This document shows positions 7,812 through 20,635 of a stretch of DNA of 64,000 bases, piece by piece. Origin of the DNA: Brenneria roseae subsp. roseae. GTDB taxonomy: Bacteria > Pseudomonadota > Gammaproteobacteria > Enterobacterales > Enterobacteriaceae. The position numbers were made by a program, and so were the translations under genes. The notes below the pieces were generated by a model. It was given only the letters and a program-made list of their open reading frames with translations. It was not told the DNA's origin and made no database searches. Position 1 is the stretch's first letter. Each line of letters opens with the position of its first letter. The stretch spans positions 1 through 64,000 of the forward strand of contig NZ_KZ819040.1 of NCBI RefSeq assembly GCF_003115845.1, written 5' to 3'.

Positions 7812-8144
7812 CTACTTCGGAATATCGCTAACCGGGGCAGCTGGCGCGGCAGGTGTTGTAGTCTGCTCTACGTTCTCTGGCTGGTTCAGGTTATCCCAGG
7901 CGCCGCCTCTCTTCTGCAACGAACTCATATTCCCCAACACCAGACTGATAATGAAGAACAGAGCCGCCAATACCGCCGTCATGCGAGTCATGAAGTTACC
8001 GGAGCCGCTCGAACCGAACAAAGTGGCAGAAGCACCTGCTCCGAACGAAGCGCCCATATCAGCACCTTTACCCTGCTGTAGCATAATCAAGGCGATAAGC
8101 CCGAGCGCTACTAACAGGAAAATGACCAAAAGAGCTTCGTACAT
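7812..8144 (-). CDS. secG: SecG, protein-export translocase subunit
   Basis: Start chosen at MYEALLV, giving 110 residues as in E. coli; the frame extends 9 codons further without need. SecG is the small third subunit of the SecYEG channel and helps SecA-driven export. Two TM helices are visible (LLVIFLLVALGLIALIML and MTAVLAALFFIISLVLG), joined by the glycine-rich GADMGASFGAGASATLFG loop, with an Ala/Pro-rich tail. It lies between glmM and leuU as in E. coli. Confidence 0.97.
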   Translation of the reverse strand: MYEALLVIFLLVALGLIALIMLQQGKGADMGASFGAGASATLFGSSGSGNFMTRMTAVLAALFFIISLVLGNMSSLQKRGGAWDNLNQPENVEQTTTPAAPAAPVSDIPK

Positions 8145-8333
8145 AGTTGTACCCGTAACCGTTTTCCCCATTATTAATGGAGAATGCTATATTCTTGCGG
8201 TAAACCGCGTCTAGTCCGCTAGTTCGAATGAATCACTCATCCCTTATTAAGCGGGTCTGAATACTAACCAAAGGCTGTAGCGTACGCAAGGGTAATTTGG
8301 CTGTCATTTGCTGATTGAAGAAAAAAACAGCGG

Positions 8334-8362
8334 CTTTCAGCATGTGATAATAACTGAAAGCC
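8334..8362 (-). terminator. Probable terminator after glmM
   Basis: On the minus strand GGCTTTCAG and CTGAAAGCC form a 9-bp stem with a long loop, followed by GCTGTTTTTTTC. It lies just past the glmM stop. Confidence 0.55.
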
Positions 8363-8394
8363 TTATCTTCTTGATTGTCAGTGTTTAACGATCG

Positions 8395-9732
8395 TCAACC
8401 AACCGCCTTTACCGCATCCGCAATCCGATTTGCCAACTCAATAACCGTTGCTTCATTTTCACCTTCAACCATGACACGAATCAACGGCTCAGTACCCGAT
8501 TTACGCAACAGAACGCGGCCACGACCGGTGAGCTCATTTTCAACATCCTGTGTTACCTGTTGAACGGTGTTATCCTCAAGCGGGTCATGCTCACCAGAGA
8601 AACGAACGTTAACCAGAATCTGCGGAAATAGTTTCATACCGCTGCACAAATCATGCAAACTCATGTGGTTTCTGACAATCGCTGTTAATACTTGCAAACC
8701 GGCGATCACACCGTCACCCGTTGTGGTTTTATCCAGCAAAATAACGTGGCCGGAGTTTTCGGCACCAATACGCCATCCCTTTGCCTGCATCATTTCCAAC
8801 ACATAGCGATCGCCGACTTTGGCACGAGCGAACGGAATACCCAGTTGCTTCAATGCAAGCTCCAATCCCATATTGCTCATCAGGGTTCCTACCGCCCCGC
8901 CGCGCAACTGCCCCTGGCGTAAACCCTCGCGGGCGATGATGTACAGAATTTGATCGCCATCGACTTTATTACCCAGGTGGTCAACCATGATTAACCGGTC
9001 GCCATCACCATCGAATGCCAGCCCTACATCGGCTTCTTCCGCCAGAACACGCGCCTGTAGCTGCCTTACATCCGTCGCGCCGCACTCTTCATTGATGTTC
9101 ATACCATCCGGTTCACAGCCGATGGAAATCACTTTAGCGCCCAGTTCCCGCAATACACTTGGCGCGATGTGGTATGTAGCGCCATTCGCGCAGTCAACCA
9201 CAATTTTCAGACCACTGAGGCTAAGCTCGCTGGGGAACGTCCCTTTGCAAAACTCAATATAACGTCCTGCCGCGTCGACAATACGATTTGCCTTACCCAA
9301 TTCTGCTGACTCTACACAGGTCAACGGTTTTTCCATCTCGGCTTCTATCGCTTCTTCCACATCGTCAGGCAATTTGGTGCCATCAATAGAGAAGAATTTA
9401 ATGCCGTTATCATAGTAAGGATTATGTGAAGCAGAGATAACAATCCCCGCTTCCGCTCTGAAAGTTCGAGTCAGATAAGCAACCGCCGGCGTCGGCATTG
9501 GCCCCGTAAAAGAAGCAGATAAACCGGCCGCTGCAAGGCCTGCCTCCAGAGCGGACTCCAGCATATAACCGGAAATTCGGGTATCTTTACCGATAATGAT
9601 CTTACGCGAACCATGGCGCGCCAAAACCTTACCCGCGGCCCAGCCAAGTTTCAGCACAAAATCAGGCGTAATGGGTGTATCACCCACTTTGCCGCGCACG
9701 CCGTCCGTCCCAAAATATTTGCGGTTACTCAT
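8395..9732 (-). CDS. glmM: Phosphoglucosamine mutase
   Basis: 445 residues, the E. coli length. GlmM converts glucosamine-6-phosphate to glucosamine-1-phosphate for UDP-GlcNAc, feeding peptidoglycan and LPS. The N-terminus [11 protein letters not shown], the phosphoserine loop [12 protein letters not shown] (Ser102), the metal site AFDGDGDR and the phosphate-binding [12 protein letters not shown] are all present. It starts 8 bases after the folP stop, so folP-glmM are co-transcribed, with secG next. Confidence 0.98.
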   Translation of the reverse strand: MSNRKYFGTDGVRGKVGDTPITPDFVLKLGWAAGKVLARHGSRKIIIGKDTRISGYMLESALEAGLAAAGLSASFTGPMPTPAVAYLTRTFRAEAGIVISASHNPYYDNGIKFFSIDGTKLPDDVEEAIEAEMEKPLTCVESAELGKANRIVDAAGRYIEFCKGTFPSELSLSGLKIVVDCANGATYHIAPSVLRELGAKVISIGCEPDGMNINEECGATDVRQLQARVLAEEADVGLAFDGDGDRLIMVDHLGNKVDGDQILYIIAREGLRQGQLRGGAVGTLMSNMGLELALKQLGIPFARAKVGDRYVLEMMQAKGWRIGAENSGHVILLDKTTTGDGVIAGLQVLTAIVRNHMSLHDLCSGMKLFPQILVNVRFSGEHDPLEDNTVQQVTQDVENELTGRGRVLLRKSGTEPLIRVMVEGENEATVIELANRIADAVKAVG

Positions 9733-9740
9733 AGTCGTTT

Positions 9741-10574
9741 TTATTCCTTTGCTGCAAGAGTAGCTTCAACGATGCGCATGGCATCGACTGTTTCTTTCAC
9801 ATCGTGAACGCGGATGATTTGTGCGCCTTGCATCGCAGCAATCACGGCACACGCCACACTGCCCTGAACGCGTTGCAATGGGGGAACCTTGAGTAGTTGC
9901 CCAATCATGGATTTTCTGGACATGCCCACCAGCAAAGGCAGTCCAAAGCGATGCAATTCCCCCAAACGAGCCAGAAGCTCGTAATTATGGGCCAGATTCT
10001 TACCAAATCCGAATCCGGGATCCACTAATAGCTTACTTTTCGGAATATTGCCGATCACGCAACGATCAATATGATGTTGTAAAAAATCCCCGATTTCCGA
10101 CATCAAATCATCATAATGGGGATTATGCTGCATCGTTTTTGGCAATCCCTGCATGTGCATCAGACAAACAGGTAATCCCGTTGCCGCCGCAGCTTCTAAA
10201 GCGCCCGGCTCCTGCAACGATCGAATATCATTGATAAGGTGTGCGCCGGCTTGAGCAGAGGCGGTGATAACCTCGGGTTTTGACGTATCGACAGAAATCC
10301 ACGTATCGAAACGTTCAGACAACGCTTCAACCACCGGCACCACCCGCTCCAGTTCTTCTTCGGTACTGACTTCATCGGCACCAGGGCGAGTCGACTCGCC
10401 GCCAATGTCGATCAGTGTGGCGCCAGCCGCGATCATCTCCTGAGCATGACGCACTGCTGTATTCACGGTATTGTGCTTGCCGCCATCAGAGAATGAATCA
10501 GGTGTGACATTAAGAATGCCCATCACATTGGGACGGGACAGATCCAGGGTTGATCCTCTGGCGATCAATTGCAT
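9741..10574 (-). CDS. folP: Dihydropteroate synthase
   Basis: 277 residues. FolP condenses p-aminobenzoate with 6-hydroxymethyl-dihydropterin pyrophosphate in folate synthesis and is the sulfonamide target. The signatures [16 protein letters not shown] and [12 protein letters not shown], and the TIM-barrel strand motifs [12 protein letters not shown] and [11 protein letters not shown], are intact. It lies between ftsH and glmM as in E. coli, separated from ftsH by a terminator-like hairpin. Confidence 0.98.
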   Translation of the reverse strand: MQLIARGSTLDLSRPNVMGILNVTPDSFSDGGKHNTVNTAVRHAQEMIAAGATLIDIGGESTRPGADEVSTEEELERVVPVVEALSERFDTWISVDTSKPEVITASAQAGAHLINDIRSLQEPGALEAAAATGLPVCLMHMQGLPKTMQHNPHYDDLMSEIGDFLQHHIDRCVIGNIPKSKLLVDPGFGFGKNLAHNYELLARLGELHRFGLPLLVGMSRKSMIGQLLKVPPLQRVQGSVACAVIAAMQGAQIIRVHDVKETVDAMRIVEATLAAKE

Positions 10575-10632
10575 GACATTTCCCTCGACATCGCTGGATT
10601 ACCTTAAAAATTTTCCCGTGAGCTTATTCAGT

Positions 10633-10660
10633 AAAAAACCCCGGCCAAAGCCAGGGTTTA
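10633..10660 (-). terminator. Terminator between ftsH and folP
   Basis: On the minus strand AACCCTGGC-ttt-GGCCGGGGTT, followed by TTTT, makes a stem with one mismatch in the ftsH-folP gap. It may be leaky, since folP is downstream on the same strand. Confidence 0.6.
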
Positions 10661-10701
10661 CAAAAACAACTACGTGCAGTCGAAACATAACCACTGCCGC
10701 G

Positions 10702-12636
10702 TTATTTATCGCTCAGTTGTTCTGACATCGTATTACCCGGATTTGGGGTACGGGGTTCGTCAACAGGCGTCGGGGCCTTTGGTGAGCCACCGTTATCAGA
10801 ATTGCTATCCGAGCTGGACTCTTCCCAACCGGCTGGCGGGCGAACATCTTTACGGGCCATCAGATCATCAATCTGCGGGGCATCAATGGTTTCATACTTC
10901 ATCAACGCATCTTTCATTGAATGCAATATGTCCATGTTTGCCATCAGCAGTTCACGAGCACGCACGTAGTTACGCTCAATCAGCAATTTCACTTCCTGGT
11001 CGATGATTCTGGCCGTTTCGTCAGACATGTGTTTGGCTTTGGCAACGGAACGTCCCAGGAACACTTCGCCTTCCTCTTCGGCATACAGCAACGGCCCCAG
11101 TTTTTCGGAGAAGCCCCACTGTGTCACCATGTTACGAGCAATAGACGTCGCTACCTTGATGTCATTTGACGCACCGGTGGAAACTTTTTCCACGCCATAG
11201 ATGATTTCTTCAGCCAGACGACCGCCGTACAGCGTAGAAATCTGGCTTTCCAGTTTCTGACGGCTGGCACTGATTGCATCACCTTCTGGCAGGAAGAACG
11301 TCACACCCAGAGCACGACCGCGCGGAATAATCGTCACTTTATGCACAGGATCGTGCTCAGGTACCAGACGACCAATAATCGCGTGCCCGGCTTCGTGATA
11401 AGCCGTTGATTCTTTCTGCTGCTCAGTCATCACCATGGAACGGCGCTCAGCACCCATCATGATTTTGTCTTTCGCTTTTTCAAACTCGACCATGGACACC
11501 ACGCGTTTGTTACCGCGTGCGGCAAACAAGGCCGCTTCATTGACCAGGTTGGCCAAATCCGCACCGGAGAAGCCTGGCGTACCACGCGCAATCACGGATG
11601 CATCAATGTCCGGAGACAATGGCACGCGGCGCATGTGTACTTTCAGAATCTGTTCACGACCGCGAACATCAGGTAAACCCACCACTACCTGACGGTCAAA
11701 ACGACCTGGACGCAGTAATGCAGGGTCCAGAACGTCAGGACGGTTGGTTGCCGCGATGACAATAATGCCTTCATTGCCTTCAAAACCATCCATTTCAACC
11801 AGCATCTGGTTCAGCGTTTGCTCACGTTCATCGTGACCACCGCCCAGACCAGCGCCACGTTGGCGGCCTACCGCATCGATTTCATCAATAAAGATGATAC
11901 AAGGCGCCGCTTTCTTGGCCTGCTCAAACATGTCACGTACGCGGGAAGCACCAACACCGACGAACATTTCAACGAAATCTGAACCGGAAATAGTAAAGAA
12001 AGGAACTTTCGCTTCACCCGCGATGGCTTTTGCCAGCAGCGTTTTACCCGTACCCGGAGGACCGACCATCAGGATACCTTTCGGTATCTTACCGCCCAGT
12101 TTCTGAAAACGGCTTGGTTCACGCAGATACTCGACCAGTTCGCTCACTTCCTCTTTTGCTTCATCACAACCCGCTACGTCGGCAAAGGTCGTTTTGATCT
12201 GATCTTCCGTCAGCATCCGGGCTTTGCTCTTGCCAAAGGACATGGCGCCTTTACCGCCGCCGCCTTGCATTTGACGCATGAAGAAGATCCAGACACCGAT
12301 CAGTAACAACATTGGGAACCAGGAGATAAAGATCGAAGCCAGCAGGCTTGGCTCTTCCGGTGGCTCACCAACGACTTTCACATTCTTCGTTAGCAGGTTA
12401 TCCAGTAGCTTGGGGTCATTGACAGGAATATAAGTCGTGTATCTGTTGCTATCTTTTTTGATAACATTGATCTCACGCCCGTTAATACGTGCTTCACGGA
12501 CCTGATCCTGATTCACTTCAGTCAAGAAGGTTGAATAATCCACCCTACGGCCATTCGACTCGCTGGGCCCGAAGCTCTGGAAAACGGACATCAGCACTAC
12601 TGCGATGACTAACCAGAGAATCAGGTTTTTCGCCAT
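10702..12636 (-). CDS. ftsH: ATP-dependent zinc metalloprotease FtsH
   Basis: The ATG at 12636 gives 644 residues, as in E. coli; a TTG three codons earlier is an alternative. FtsH is a membrane-anchored AAA+ protease that degrades LpxC, sigma-32 and misfolded membrane proteins. It has an N-terminal TM helix, a periplasmic domain, a second TM helix ([19 protein letters not shown]), Walker A GPPGTGKT, Walker B IIFIDEID, the SRH and the zinc site HEAGH near 414. The tail is Ser/Asn/Pro rich. rlmE is immediately upstream, an arrangement linked to heat shock in E. coli. Confidence 0.99.
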   Translation of the reverse strand: MAKNLILWLVIAVVLMSVFQSFGPSESNGRRVDYSTFLTEVNQDQVREARINGREINVIKKDSNRYTTYIPVNDPKLLDNLLTKNVKVVGEPPEEPSLLASIFISWFPMLLLIGVWIFFMRQMQGGGGKGAMSFGKSKARMLTEDQIKTTFADVAGCDEAKEEVSELVEYLREPSRFQKLGGKIPKGILMVGPPGTGKTLLAKAIAGEAKVPFFTISGSDFVEMFVGVGASRVRDMFEQAKKAAPCIIFIDEIDAVGRQRGAGLGGGHDEREQTLNQMLVEMDGFEGNEGIIVIAATNRPDVLDPALLRPGRFDRQVVVGLPDVRGREQILKVHMRRVPLSPDIDASVIARGTPGFSGADLANLVNEAALFAARGNKRVVSMVEFEKAKDKIMMGAERRSMVMTEQQKESTAYHEAGHAIIGRLVPEHDPVHKVTIIPRGRALGVTFFLPEGDAISASRQKLESQISTLYGGRLAEEIIYGVEKVSTGASNDIKVATSIARNMVTQWGFSEKLGPLLYAEEEGEVFLGRSVAKAKHMSDETARIIDQEVKLLIERNYVRARELLMANMDILHSMKDALMKYETIDAPQIDDLMARKDVRPPAGWEESSSDSNSDNGGSPKAPTPVDEPRTPNPGNTMSEQLSDK

Positions 12637-12692
12637 GTCACTCAAGGGATTAACCTCATATTACAACTGTGTTAAAAAACAGCGTTAGGGTA

Positions 12693-13322
12693 CTACAGTT
12701 TGCGCCCTGTCGCTACAATATACACTTCACGTGACCTGGCACGCGAAGCGTCTGGCTTACGAATCTTAACCTTCGTAAACAGGGAGCGAATTTCCCGCAG
12801 GTATTCATCAAAACCTTCTCCCTGAAACACTTTCACCAGAAAACTTCCGCCTGGCGCTAATACATCCCGACACATTTCAAGTGCTAATTCAACCAGATAC
12901 ATCGATTTCGGAATATCAACTGCCGGTGTACCGCTCATGTTCGGGGCCATGTCAGACATCACCACCTGAACCTTGCTATCCCCAACCCGCTCAAGCAGCG
13001 CTTTGAGGACTAATTCATCACGAAAATCCCCTTGAAGGAAATCGACACCGACAATAGGATCCATCGGTAAAATATCACAGGCGATGATACGGCCTTGTCC
13101 GCCAATCTGCGTCACCACATATTGTGACCAACCGCCAGGCGCAGCCCCCAAATCGACAACGGTCATACCCGGTTTAAACAATTTGTCGCTCTGCTGTATT
13201 TCATCAAGTTTAAACCAAGCTCGTGAGCGTAGCCCTTTTTTCTGCGCCTGCTGCACATATTTATCGCTAAAGTGTTCCTGCAACCAGCGACTGGAACTCG
13301 CAGAACGCTTCTTATTAGCCAT
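12693..13322 (-). CDS. rlmE: 23S rRNA 2'-O-methyltransferase (U2552)
   Basis: 209 residues, identical in length to E. coli RlmE (RrmJ/FtsJ), which methylates U2552 in the A-loop of 23S rRNA late in 50S assembly. The SAM-binding motif [15 protein letters not shown] and the catalytic K-D-K-E set (Lys in RAWFKLDE, Asp in [10 protein letters not shown], Lys in [13 protein letters not shown], Glu in SREVYIVA) are visible. It lies upstream of ftsH on the same strand and is divergent from yhbY. Confidence 0.98.
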   Translation of the reverse strand: MANKKRSASSSRWLQEHFSDKYVQQAQKKGLRSRAWFKLDEIQQSDKLFKPGMTVVDLGAAPGGWSQYVVTQIGGQGRIIACDILPMDPIVGVDFLQGDFRDELVLKALLERVGDSKVQVVMSDMAPNMSGTPAVDIPKSMYLVELALEMCRDVLAPGGSFLVKVFQGEGFDEYLREIRSLFTKVKIRKPDASRARSREVYIVATGRKL

Positions 13323-13464
13323 CTATTTTCCAACTATTCTTGTAAGACGCTCTCGGTGGATAGAAACTTCTCACATATCCCCAATCAGCACAGCCAAATT
13401 GGTTATAATCATGAGATGGCGGTAGAATGACCCGTTTTCAATCCCAACCTAAGCAAAAAAGACA

Positions 13465-13758
13465 ATGAACCTAAGTAATAAACAAAAACAACACCTGAAA
13501 GGTCTGGCGCATCCGTTAAAACCGGTTGTCATGCTGGGCAATAACGGCCTCACCGAAGGTGTTCTGGCTGAGATCGAACAGGCATTAGAGCATCACGAAC
13601 TTATCAAGGTGAAAGTCGCTACAGAAGATCGCGAGACTAAAACTTTGATTATTGAAGCTATCGTTCGCGAAACCGGGGCCAGTAACGTTCAGGTCATCGG
13701 CCACACGTTGGTGCTTTATCGTCCTGCAAAAGAACGTAAAATTGTGTTACCACGATAG
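13465..13758 (+). CDS. yhbY: CRM-domain ribosome assembly protein YhbY
   Basis: 97 residues, the E. coli length. This is a single CRM (CRS1-YhbY) RNA-binding domain that associates with pre-50S particles. It starts MNLSNKQKQHLKGLAHPLKP and contains VMLGNNGLTEGV, the GxxG-type loop typical of the family. It is divergent from rlmE, which also acts on the 50S subunit. A terminator follows. Confidence 0.97.
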   Translation: MNLSNKQKQHLKGLAHPLKPVVMLGNNGLTEGVLAEIEQALEHHELIKVKVATEDRETKTLIIEAIVRETGASNVQVIGHTLVLYRPAKERKIVLPR

Positions 13759-13818
13759 CACTTTTTATTTCAACATACTCTGTTTTAACGGAAAGGTGCC
13801 ATGCCTGTCTGTTAGAGA

Positions 13819-13842
13819 AAAGGCCGCAAGCGGCCTTTTTCT
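13819..13842 (+). terminator. Rho-independent terminator after yhbY
   Basis: AAGGCCGC-aa-GCGGCCTTTTT: a strong GC stem plus T tract, between the convergent genes yhbY and greA. Confidence 0.85.
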
Positions 13843-13886
13843 TTTCTTTACAAACTTTGCCGATTTAATCGCCAATGCAGCAAAAG

Positions 13887-14363
13887 TTACAAATATTCAA
13901 CTTTCAGAATCTCATATTCAACTTCGCCACCCGGTGTACGGATGACCACAATATCTTCTTCTTCTTTGCCAATCAGGCCGCGGGCGATCGGTGAATTAAC
14001 AGAAATCAGATTTTGTTTAAAATCCGCCTCATCGTCACCTACGATGCGATACGTCTGCTCTTCTTCATTATCCAGATTCATGACCGTCACCGTCGCGCCA
14101 AAAATCACACGGCCATTGGCGGACATTTTCGTCACATCGATGACCTGAGCGTTAGAGAGCTTAGCCTCGATATCCTGAATTCGTCCTTCACAAAAACCTT
14201 GCTGTTCACGCGCAGCGTGGTACTCCGCATTTTCTTTCAGATCGCCGTGCTCACGAGCTTCAGCAATCGCGGCAATAATCTCGGGCCGACGGACTGATTT
14301 TAAATAATCAAGCTCTTCGCGTAATTTTTCAGCACCACGCAACGTCATCGGAAATTGTTTCAT
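13887..14363 (-). CDS. greA: Transcription elongation factor GreA
   Basis: Start set at [18 protein letters not shown] to give 158 residues, as in E. coli; the open frame runs 12 codons further upstream. GreA enters the RNA polymerase secondary channel and stimulates cleavage of backtracked RNA. The N-terminal coiled coil with the acidic tip ([14 protein letters not shown]) and the C-terminal globular domain ([16 protein letters not shown]) are intact. It is divergent from dacB. Confidence 0.98.
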   Translation of the reverse strand: MKQFPMTLRGAEKLREELDYLKSVRRPEIIAAIAEAREHGDLKENAEYHAAREQQGFCEGRIQDIEAKLSNAQVIDVTKMSANGRVIFGATVTVMNLDNEEEQTYRIVGDDEADFKQNLISVNSPIARGLIGKEEEDIVVIRTPGGEVEYEILKVEYL

Positions 14364-14633
14364 ATTGTCTATACCTCTAAAAAAATCCGTACGACTCAAA
14401 AAATAGTAGTCATCCTGACATGTTAAAAATCAAATACGACGTCGTGTCTATGCACGCCAGCGCCTTCTGGGCATTAAACAAAAGTAACCAGCCCCGGAAA
14501 AAAATTTCCAGGCCAGCATCGATTTTGCATTTTGATACGTATTTTAACCCAGAGTTCCATAAGGGTCATCGTTTACTTTAGACCGTATTGCGCCGTAGTA
14601 TGACCACACGTTACCCTGTTGTTAGCTGAGATT

Positions 14634-16067
14634 ATGCGTTTTTCATCGATTGTTACCGGACTTGCCTGCGCTTTTGTTCTGCATGCCAATGCAGCAACTA
14701 TTGAAGATCACACCCAATACTTGCCTGATGGCGCCAATCTGGCGCTGGTCGTTCAAAAAATCGGGGCAACGACGCCGACAATGGCCTTTAACAGCCAGCA
14801 AATGGCGTTACCTGCCAGTACGCAAAAGGTGATAACCGCATTGGCGGCACTGCTCCAGTTAGGCCCAGACTACCGTTTCGTTACCACAATGGAAAGTCAT
14901 GGCCCCGTTAATAACGGTATATTGCGCGGTAATCTGATCGTCCGCTTCAGTGGTGATCCAACCCTGAAACGACAGCAAATACGCAATATGGTGCAGGAAT
15001 TAAGAAAGCGCGGCATACAGGAAATTTCAGGGGATGTCATGATCGACACATCGGTATTCGCCAGTCATGACAAAGCGCCAGGCTGGCCATGGAACGACAT
15101 GACACAGTGTTTCAGTGCGCCACCCGCAGCGGCGATTGTCGATCGCAACTGTTTCTCCGTTTCTCTCTACAGCGCCCCCAAAGCCGGTGATAACGCGTTT
15201 ATCCGCGTTGCTTCTTACTATCCGGTACAAATGTTTAGTGAAGTTCGTACCCTGGCGAAGGGCTCTCCCGACGCACAATACTGCGAGCTGGATGTCGTAC
15301 CGGGGGAACTGAACCGTTTTACGATCACGGGTTGTCTGACTCAACGGGCTGAGCCTCTTCCACTCGCTTTTGCTATTCAGGATGGCGCCAGCTATGCAGG
15401 CGCTATCGTAAAAGACGAACTTCAACAAGCGGATATCAGAATCACAGGCAATTTGCGTCGCCAGACTCAGCCAAGCGCCGCCGGTACGGTCTTGTCGCAG
15501 GCACAATCGGCACCGTTGCACGACTTACTGACCATCATGCTGAAAAAGTCGGACAACATGATTGCCGATACGGTGTTTCGCACCATCGGGCGCGAGCGTT
15601 TCAATGTGCCGGGAACCTGGCGTGCAGGCGCTGACGCCGTACGTCAGATATTACGCCAGAAAGCGGGGGTCGATTTGGGTAACAGTATTATTGTCGACGG
15701 TTCCGGCTTATCACGTCACAACTTGATCTCTCCGGCAACCATGATGCAGGTATTGCAATATATCGCTCAGCACGATCAGGAACTGAACTACATTACGATG
15801 CTGCCGCTTGCGGGTTACGACGGAACATTACGGTATCGGGGTGGATTACACGAGGCCGGAGTAAACGGTAAAGTTTCAGCGAAGACCGGCGCATTACAGG
15901 GCGTTTATAATCTGGCAGGTTTTATTACCACGGCAAGTGGTCAGCGGATGGCATTTGTTCAATTCCTTTCCGGTTACGCCGTTCCACCTGAAGATCAGCG
16001 CTCGCGCCGGGTTCCGCTGGTGCGATTTGAAAGTCGTTTATACAAAGACATTTATCAAAGCAACTAA
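14634..16067 (+). CDS. dacB: D-alanyl-D-alanine carboxypeptidase/endopeptidase PBP4
   Basis: ATG 14634 gives 477 residues, as in E. coli, with signal peptide MRFSSIVTGLACAFVLHANA. PBP4 trims stem peptides and cuts cross-links in periplasmic peptidoglycan. The penicillin-binding motifs are in place: SxxK at 62-65 (ASTQK), SxN in KKSDNM and KTG in SAKTGAL. The insert domain (NDMTQCFSAPPAAAIVDRN) is conserved. A TTG at 14619 is an unlikely earlier start. It is convergent with obgE. Confidence 0.98.
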   Translation: MRFSSIVTGLACAFVLHANAATIEDHTQYLPDGANLALVVQKIGATTPTMAFNSQQMALPASTQKVITALAALLQLGPDYRFVTTMESHGPVNNGILRGNLIVRFSGDPTLKRQQIRNMVQELRKRGIQEISGDVMIDTSVFASHDKAPGWPWNDMTQCFSAPPAAAIVDRNCFSVSLYSAPKAGDNAFIRVASYYPVQMFSEVRTLAKGSPDAQYCELDVVPGELNRFTITGCLTQRAEPLPLAFAIQDGASYAGAIVKDELQQADIRITGNLRRQTQPSAAGTVLSQAQSAPLHDLLTIMLKKSDNMIADTVFRTIGRERFNVPGTWRAGADAVRQILRQKAGVDLGNSIIVDGSGLSRHNLISPATMMQVLQYIAQHDQELNYITMLPLAGYDGTLRYRGGLHEAGVNGKVSAKTGALQGVYNLAGFITTASGQRMAFVQFLSGYAVPPEDQRSRRVPLVRFESRLYKDIYQSN

Positions 16068-16150
16068 TCCAAGACAAAAAAGTACAGCGCAGGAATGCGC
16101 TGAGATTGCTGACAAAGCCGCCTGTAAGCCTGAGATACACGGGGGGCGAC

Positions 16151-16189
16151 CACGGGGTGAGGCGTCCCTGCGGGAACCTCATCCCCGTG
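16151..16189. repeat. Long imperfect palindrome between dacB and obgE
   Basis: CACGGGGTGAGG and CCTCATCCCCGTG are inverted arms (one base bulge) around a GC-rich centre. It would form a strong hairpin in RNA from either strand. There is no long T run, so it is either a weak bidirectional terminator for the convergent genes or a copy of a dispersed palindrome. Confidence 0.6.
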
Positions 16190-16309
16190 TTTCCCCTAAA
16201 ATCTAACTTTGTTAATGACCTGAGCGTACTGCGCTGTACTTATCCTGGAATGGTTCATTGCCTGACGATAATCCTTCACCGGACCGAACGTTGTCAGCCC
16301 GGGTAATCA

Positions 16310-17515
<1,206 letters not shown>

Positions 17516-17731
17516 CTACTTGTTTTAGGCTTATCATTGGTTCTCTTTGGCGTAACTTTTTGATTTAAAGACAGATAGCTATTTTATCATCTGTCATAAA
17601 AAACTGACGCACCAGAACCAGTTCCGGCAAGGGGGCGAATTGTACCCGCTTATCCCAATATTTTCATCTGTATTAAAAATAAACAGTCCACAAGGAATGT
17701 CAAAATGCCATTTGACGCAAACGTCCTTGGT

Positions 17732-18691
17732 TTATTTTGGCACAACAATCGGCGAACGTGGTTTCCGCCCAGGAAAGATACGGTGTCCGATCGCCGAGAA
17801 CATCGCTCCCGCTACGACAACCAAAGCGCCTGAATATCCGATCCAGTTAAGCACCGGAGCCGCAAAAAAGTCCGGCCACGTCAACGCCAGCAGATCAGAA
17901 AAGAGCAATGTAAACAATGGAGTGAGTGTAATTACCGCACTGACTTGTGCCGCCTGCCAGCGTGCCATCGCCTCAGCCAACGCGCCATACCCTATCAGGG
18001 TATTCGCACCACAAAACAGCAGGCAGGTAAGCTGCCAGCCACTGAGTTGCAAAACGGTCTCCGGTTTGGCAAAGGGGGTAATAAACAAAACACAGAGGAC
18101 ATAAAGCAGAAACAGAATCTGCGGCGACGTCAAACGACGTAAAAGCACTTTCTGAGCCACGCCATAGGAAACCCAAACCGCTGCCGCACACATGCCGAGT
18201 AAAACCCCCAGCGTGTAATCGGTCAGGCGGGTGAAAATCTCAATCAGGCTGGTGTTAAAAAACAGGATCAAACCACAAATCAGGATCACAGCTCCAATGA
18301 TTTGAGTCGGCCGCATCTTTTCTTTCAAAATAAAGACGCTGGCAAACATCATACCGACCGGAGAAAGTTGACCAATAACCTGAGAAGCCGTTGGGCTAAG
18401 ATACTGTAGTGATGAACTGAAAAAAACAAAGTTCCCCAGCAGCCCACAGGTCGCAATCAGCAATAAAACCCACCACCGCCGATGCCGGAAAACACGCAAT
18501 GGAGGAAGCTTATTCCGTGAGAAAAGCACCAATCCAAGGCCAATCGATGCAATAAAAAAACGGTACCAAACAATAGTATAAGGTTCCATGACCACCAAAA
18601 CCTGCTTCATGGCTATCGGTAAGGCGCCCCAGCATATTGCTGTGGTCAGCGCCAGACAAAGACCGATACCCGTCTGTTGTTTCGTGTTCAT
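17732..18691 (-). CDS. yhbE: EamA/DMT-family inner-membrane transporter YhbE
   Basis: 319 residues with about ten hydrophobic helices in two EamA repeats (for example LCLALTTAICWGALPIAMKQ and LGVLLGMCAAAVWVSYGVAQ). Position between rpmA and obgE identifies it as yhbE. DMT carriers usually export metabolites; the substrate here is not known. Confidence 0.92.
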   Translation of the reverse strand: MNTKQQTGIGLCLALTTAICWGALPIAMKQVLVVMEPYTIVWYRFFIASIGLGLVLFSRNKLPPLRVFRHRRWWVLLLIATCGLLGNFVFFSSSLQYLSPTASQVIGQLSPVGMMFASVFILKEKMRPTQIIGAVILICGLILFFNTSLIEIFTRLTDYTLGVLLGMCAAAVWVSYGVAQKVLLRRLTSPQILFLLYVLCVLFITPFAKPETVLQLSGWQLTCLLFCGANTLIGYGALAEAMARWQAAQVSAVITLTPLFTLLFSDLLALTWPDFFAAPVLNWIGYSGALVVVAGAMFSAIGHRIFPGRKPRSPIVVPK

Positions 18692-18727
18692 GCTTTTCTC
18701 AGGTTGATTGCTAAGAATCAGAAACGT

Positions 18728-18757
18728 AAAAAGCCCCGCAACAAATTGCGGGGCTTA
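18728..18757 (-). terminator. Terminator after rplU-rpmA
   Basis: On the minus strand AAGCCCCGCAA-ttt-gTTGCGGGGCTT is followed by a T tract. It lies between rpmA and yhbE and would limit readthrough from the ribosomal protein genes. Confidence 0.85.
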
Positions 18758-18782
18758 AATCTGCAAGGCCTAACGCGAAATA

Positions 18783-19040
<258 letters not shown>

Positions 19041-19060
19041 TTAATCCGCTCTCCTAAATC

Positions 19061-19420
<360 letters not shown>

Positions 19421-19632
19421 CTATAAATATTCACAATAGGGCGCGAATTCTACGCAAAAAACCGGGCGATGACAAGTGCATAATCGAAGGATGTGAAGAA
19501 AAAGAATACAACGTATTAACTGCCGTTTATCTCTCTCATTTTTCAAGTACAATCGGCTCAATAAGTTCCCTCATATGCCGATATGAAGCAGTAATCTTAC
19601 GGCAATGTTGAAGAAAACAGCTGGCACATACA

Positions 19633-20604
19633 ATGAATCTAGAACAAATTACAGCGCTAACCGCGCAGGACATGAAAGCGGTTAATAAAGTCATTCTTGA
19701 ACAACTGAACTCGGATGTCGTTCTTATTAACCAGCTCGGTCATTATATTATCAGCGGCGGGGGCAAACGTATCCGTCCCATGATCGCTGTACTTGCCGCC
19801 AGAGCGCTTGCCTATGAAGGCAACAAGCATATTACGGTCGCGGCGCTGATAGAATTCATTCATACCGCCACGCTGCTTCATGACGATGTTGTGGATGAGT
19901 CCGACATGCGTCGTGGTAAAGCGACGGCAAACGCCGCATTTGGCAACGCCGCCAGCGTACTGGTTGGCGATTTTATCTATACCCGCGCATTTCAGATGAT
20001 GACCAGCCTGGAATCATTGCGTGTGCTGGAGCTGATGTCAGAAGCAGTAAATGTGATCGCAGAAGGCGAAGTATTGCAGTTGATGAACTGTAACGATCCC
20101 GATATTACCGAAGAAAGCTATATGCGGGTCATTTACAGTAAAACCGCACGTCTGTTTGAAGCGGCTGCCCAAGCGTCAGCCATTCTTTCGAGTGCCACTC
20201 CCGAGCAGGAAACCGCATTGCAGGATTATGGCCGCTATCTGGGAACGGCGTTTCAGCTTATAGACGATTTGCTGGACTATAGCGCTGACGGTCAAACGCT
20301 TGGTAAAAATACCGGCGACGACCTTAACGAAGGTAAACCGACACTGCCGCTGCTGCACGCCATGCACCATGGCAATGCCGAGCAACGCGCCATGATTCGT
20401 CAGGCGATAGAGGACGGCAACGGACGTCATTTGCTTGACCCCGTACTTACCGCTATGCAGCAGTGTGGTTCGCTCAACTACACTCGTCAGCGCGCGGAGG
20501 AAGAGGCAGATAAAGCGATCGATGCGCTGCGTCAGCTCCCAGAGACCCCTTTTCGTACCGCACTTGAAGGCCTTGCTCATTTAGCCGTACAGCGCGATTT
20601 CTGA
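19633..20604 (+). CDS. ispB: Octaprenyl diphosphate synthase
   Basis: 323 residues, as in E. coli. IspB makes the C40 side chain of ubiquinone and menaquinone. The first Asp-rich motif LLHDDVVDESD, the second motif QLIDDLLDYS, and GGGKRIRP for substrate binding are all present. It links functionally to ubiA, elsewhere in this window, which uses its product. Confidence 0.98.
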   Translation: MNLEQITALTAQDMKAVNKVILEQLNSDVVLINQLGHYIISGGGKRIRPMIAVLAARALAYEGNKHITVAALIEFIHTATLLHDDVVDESDMRRGKATANAAFGNAASVLVGDFIYTRAFQMMTSLESLRVLELMSEAVNVIAEGEVLQLMNCNDPDITEESYMRVIYSKTARLFEAAAQASAILSSATPEQETALQDYGRYLGTAFQLIDDLLDYSADGQTLGKNTGDDLNEGKPTLPLLHAMHHGNAEQRAMIRQAIEDGNGRHLLDPVLTAMQQCGSLNYTRQRAEEEADKAIDALRQLPETPFRTALEGLAHLAVQRDF

Positions 20605-20635
20605 TCGCATTCCCGCTGCGCCATCGCCATATCGA

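Noticed and set aside
7642-8214. 190-codon plus-strand frame
   Set aside because: It runs antisense through leuU and secG and has no coding character.
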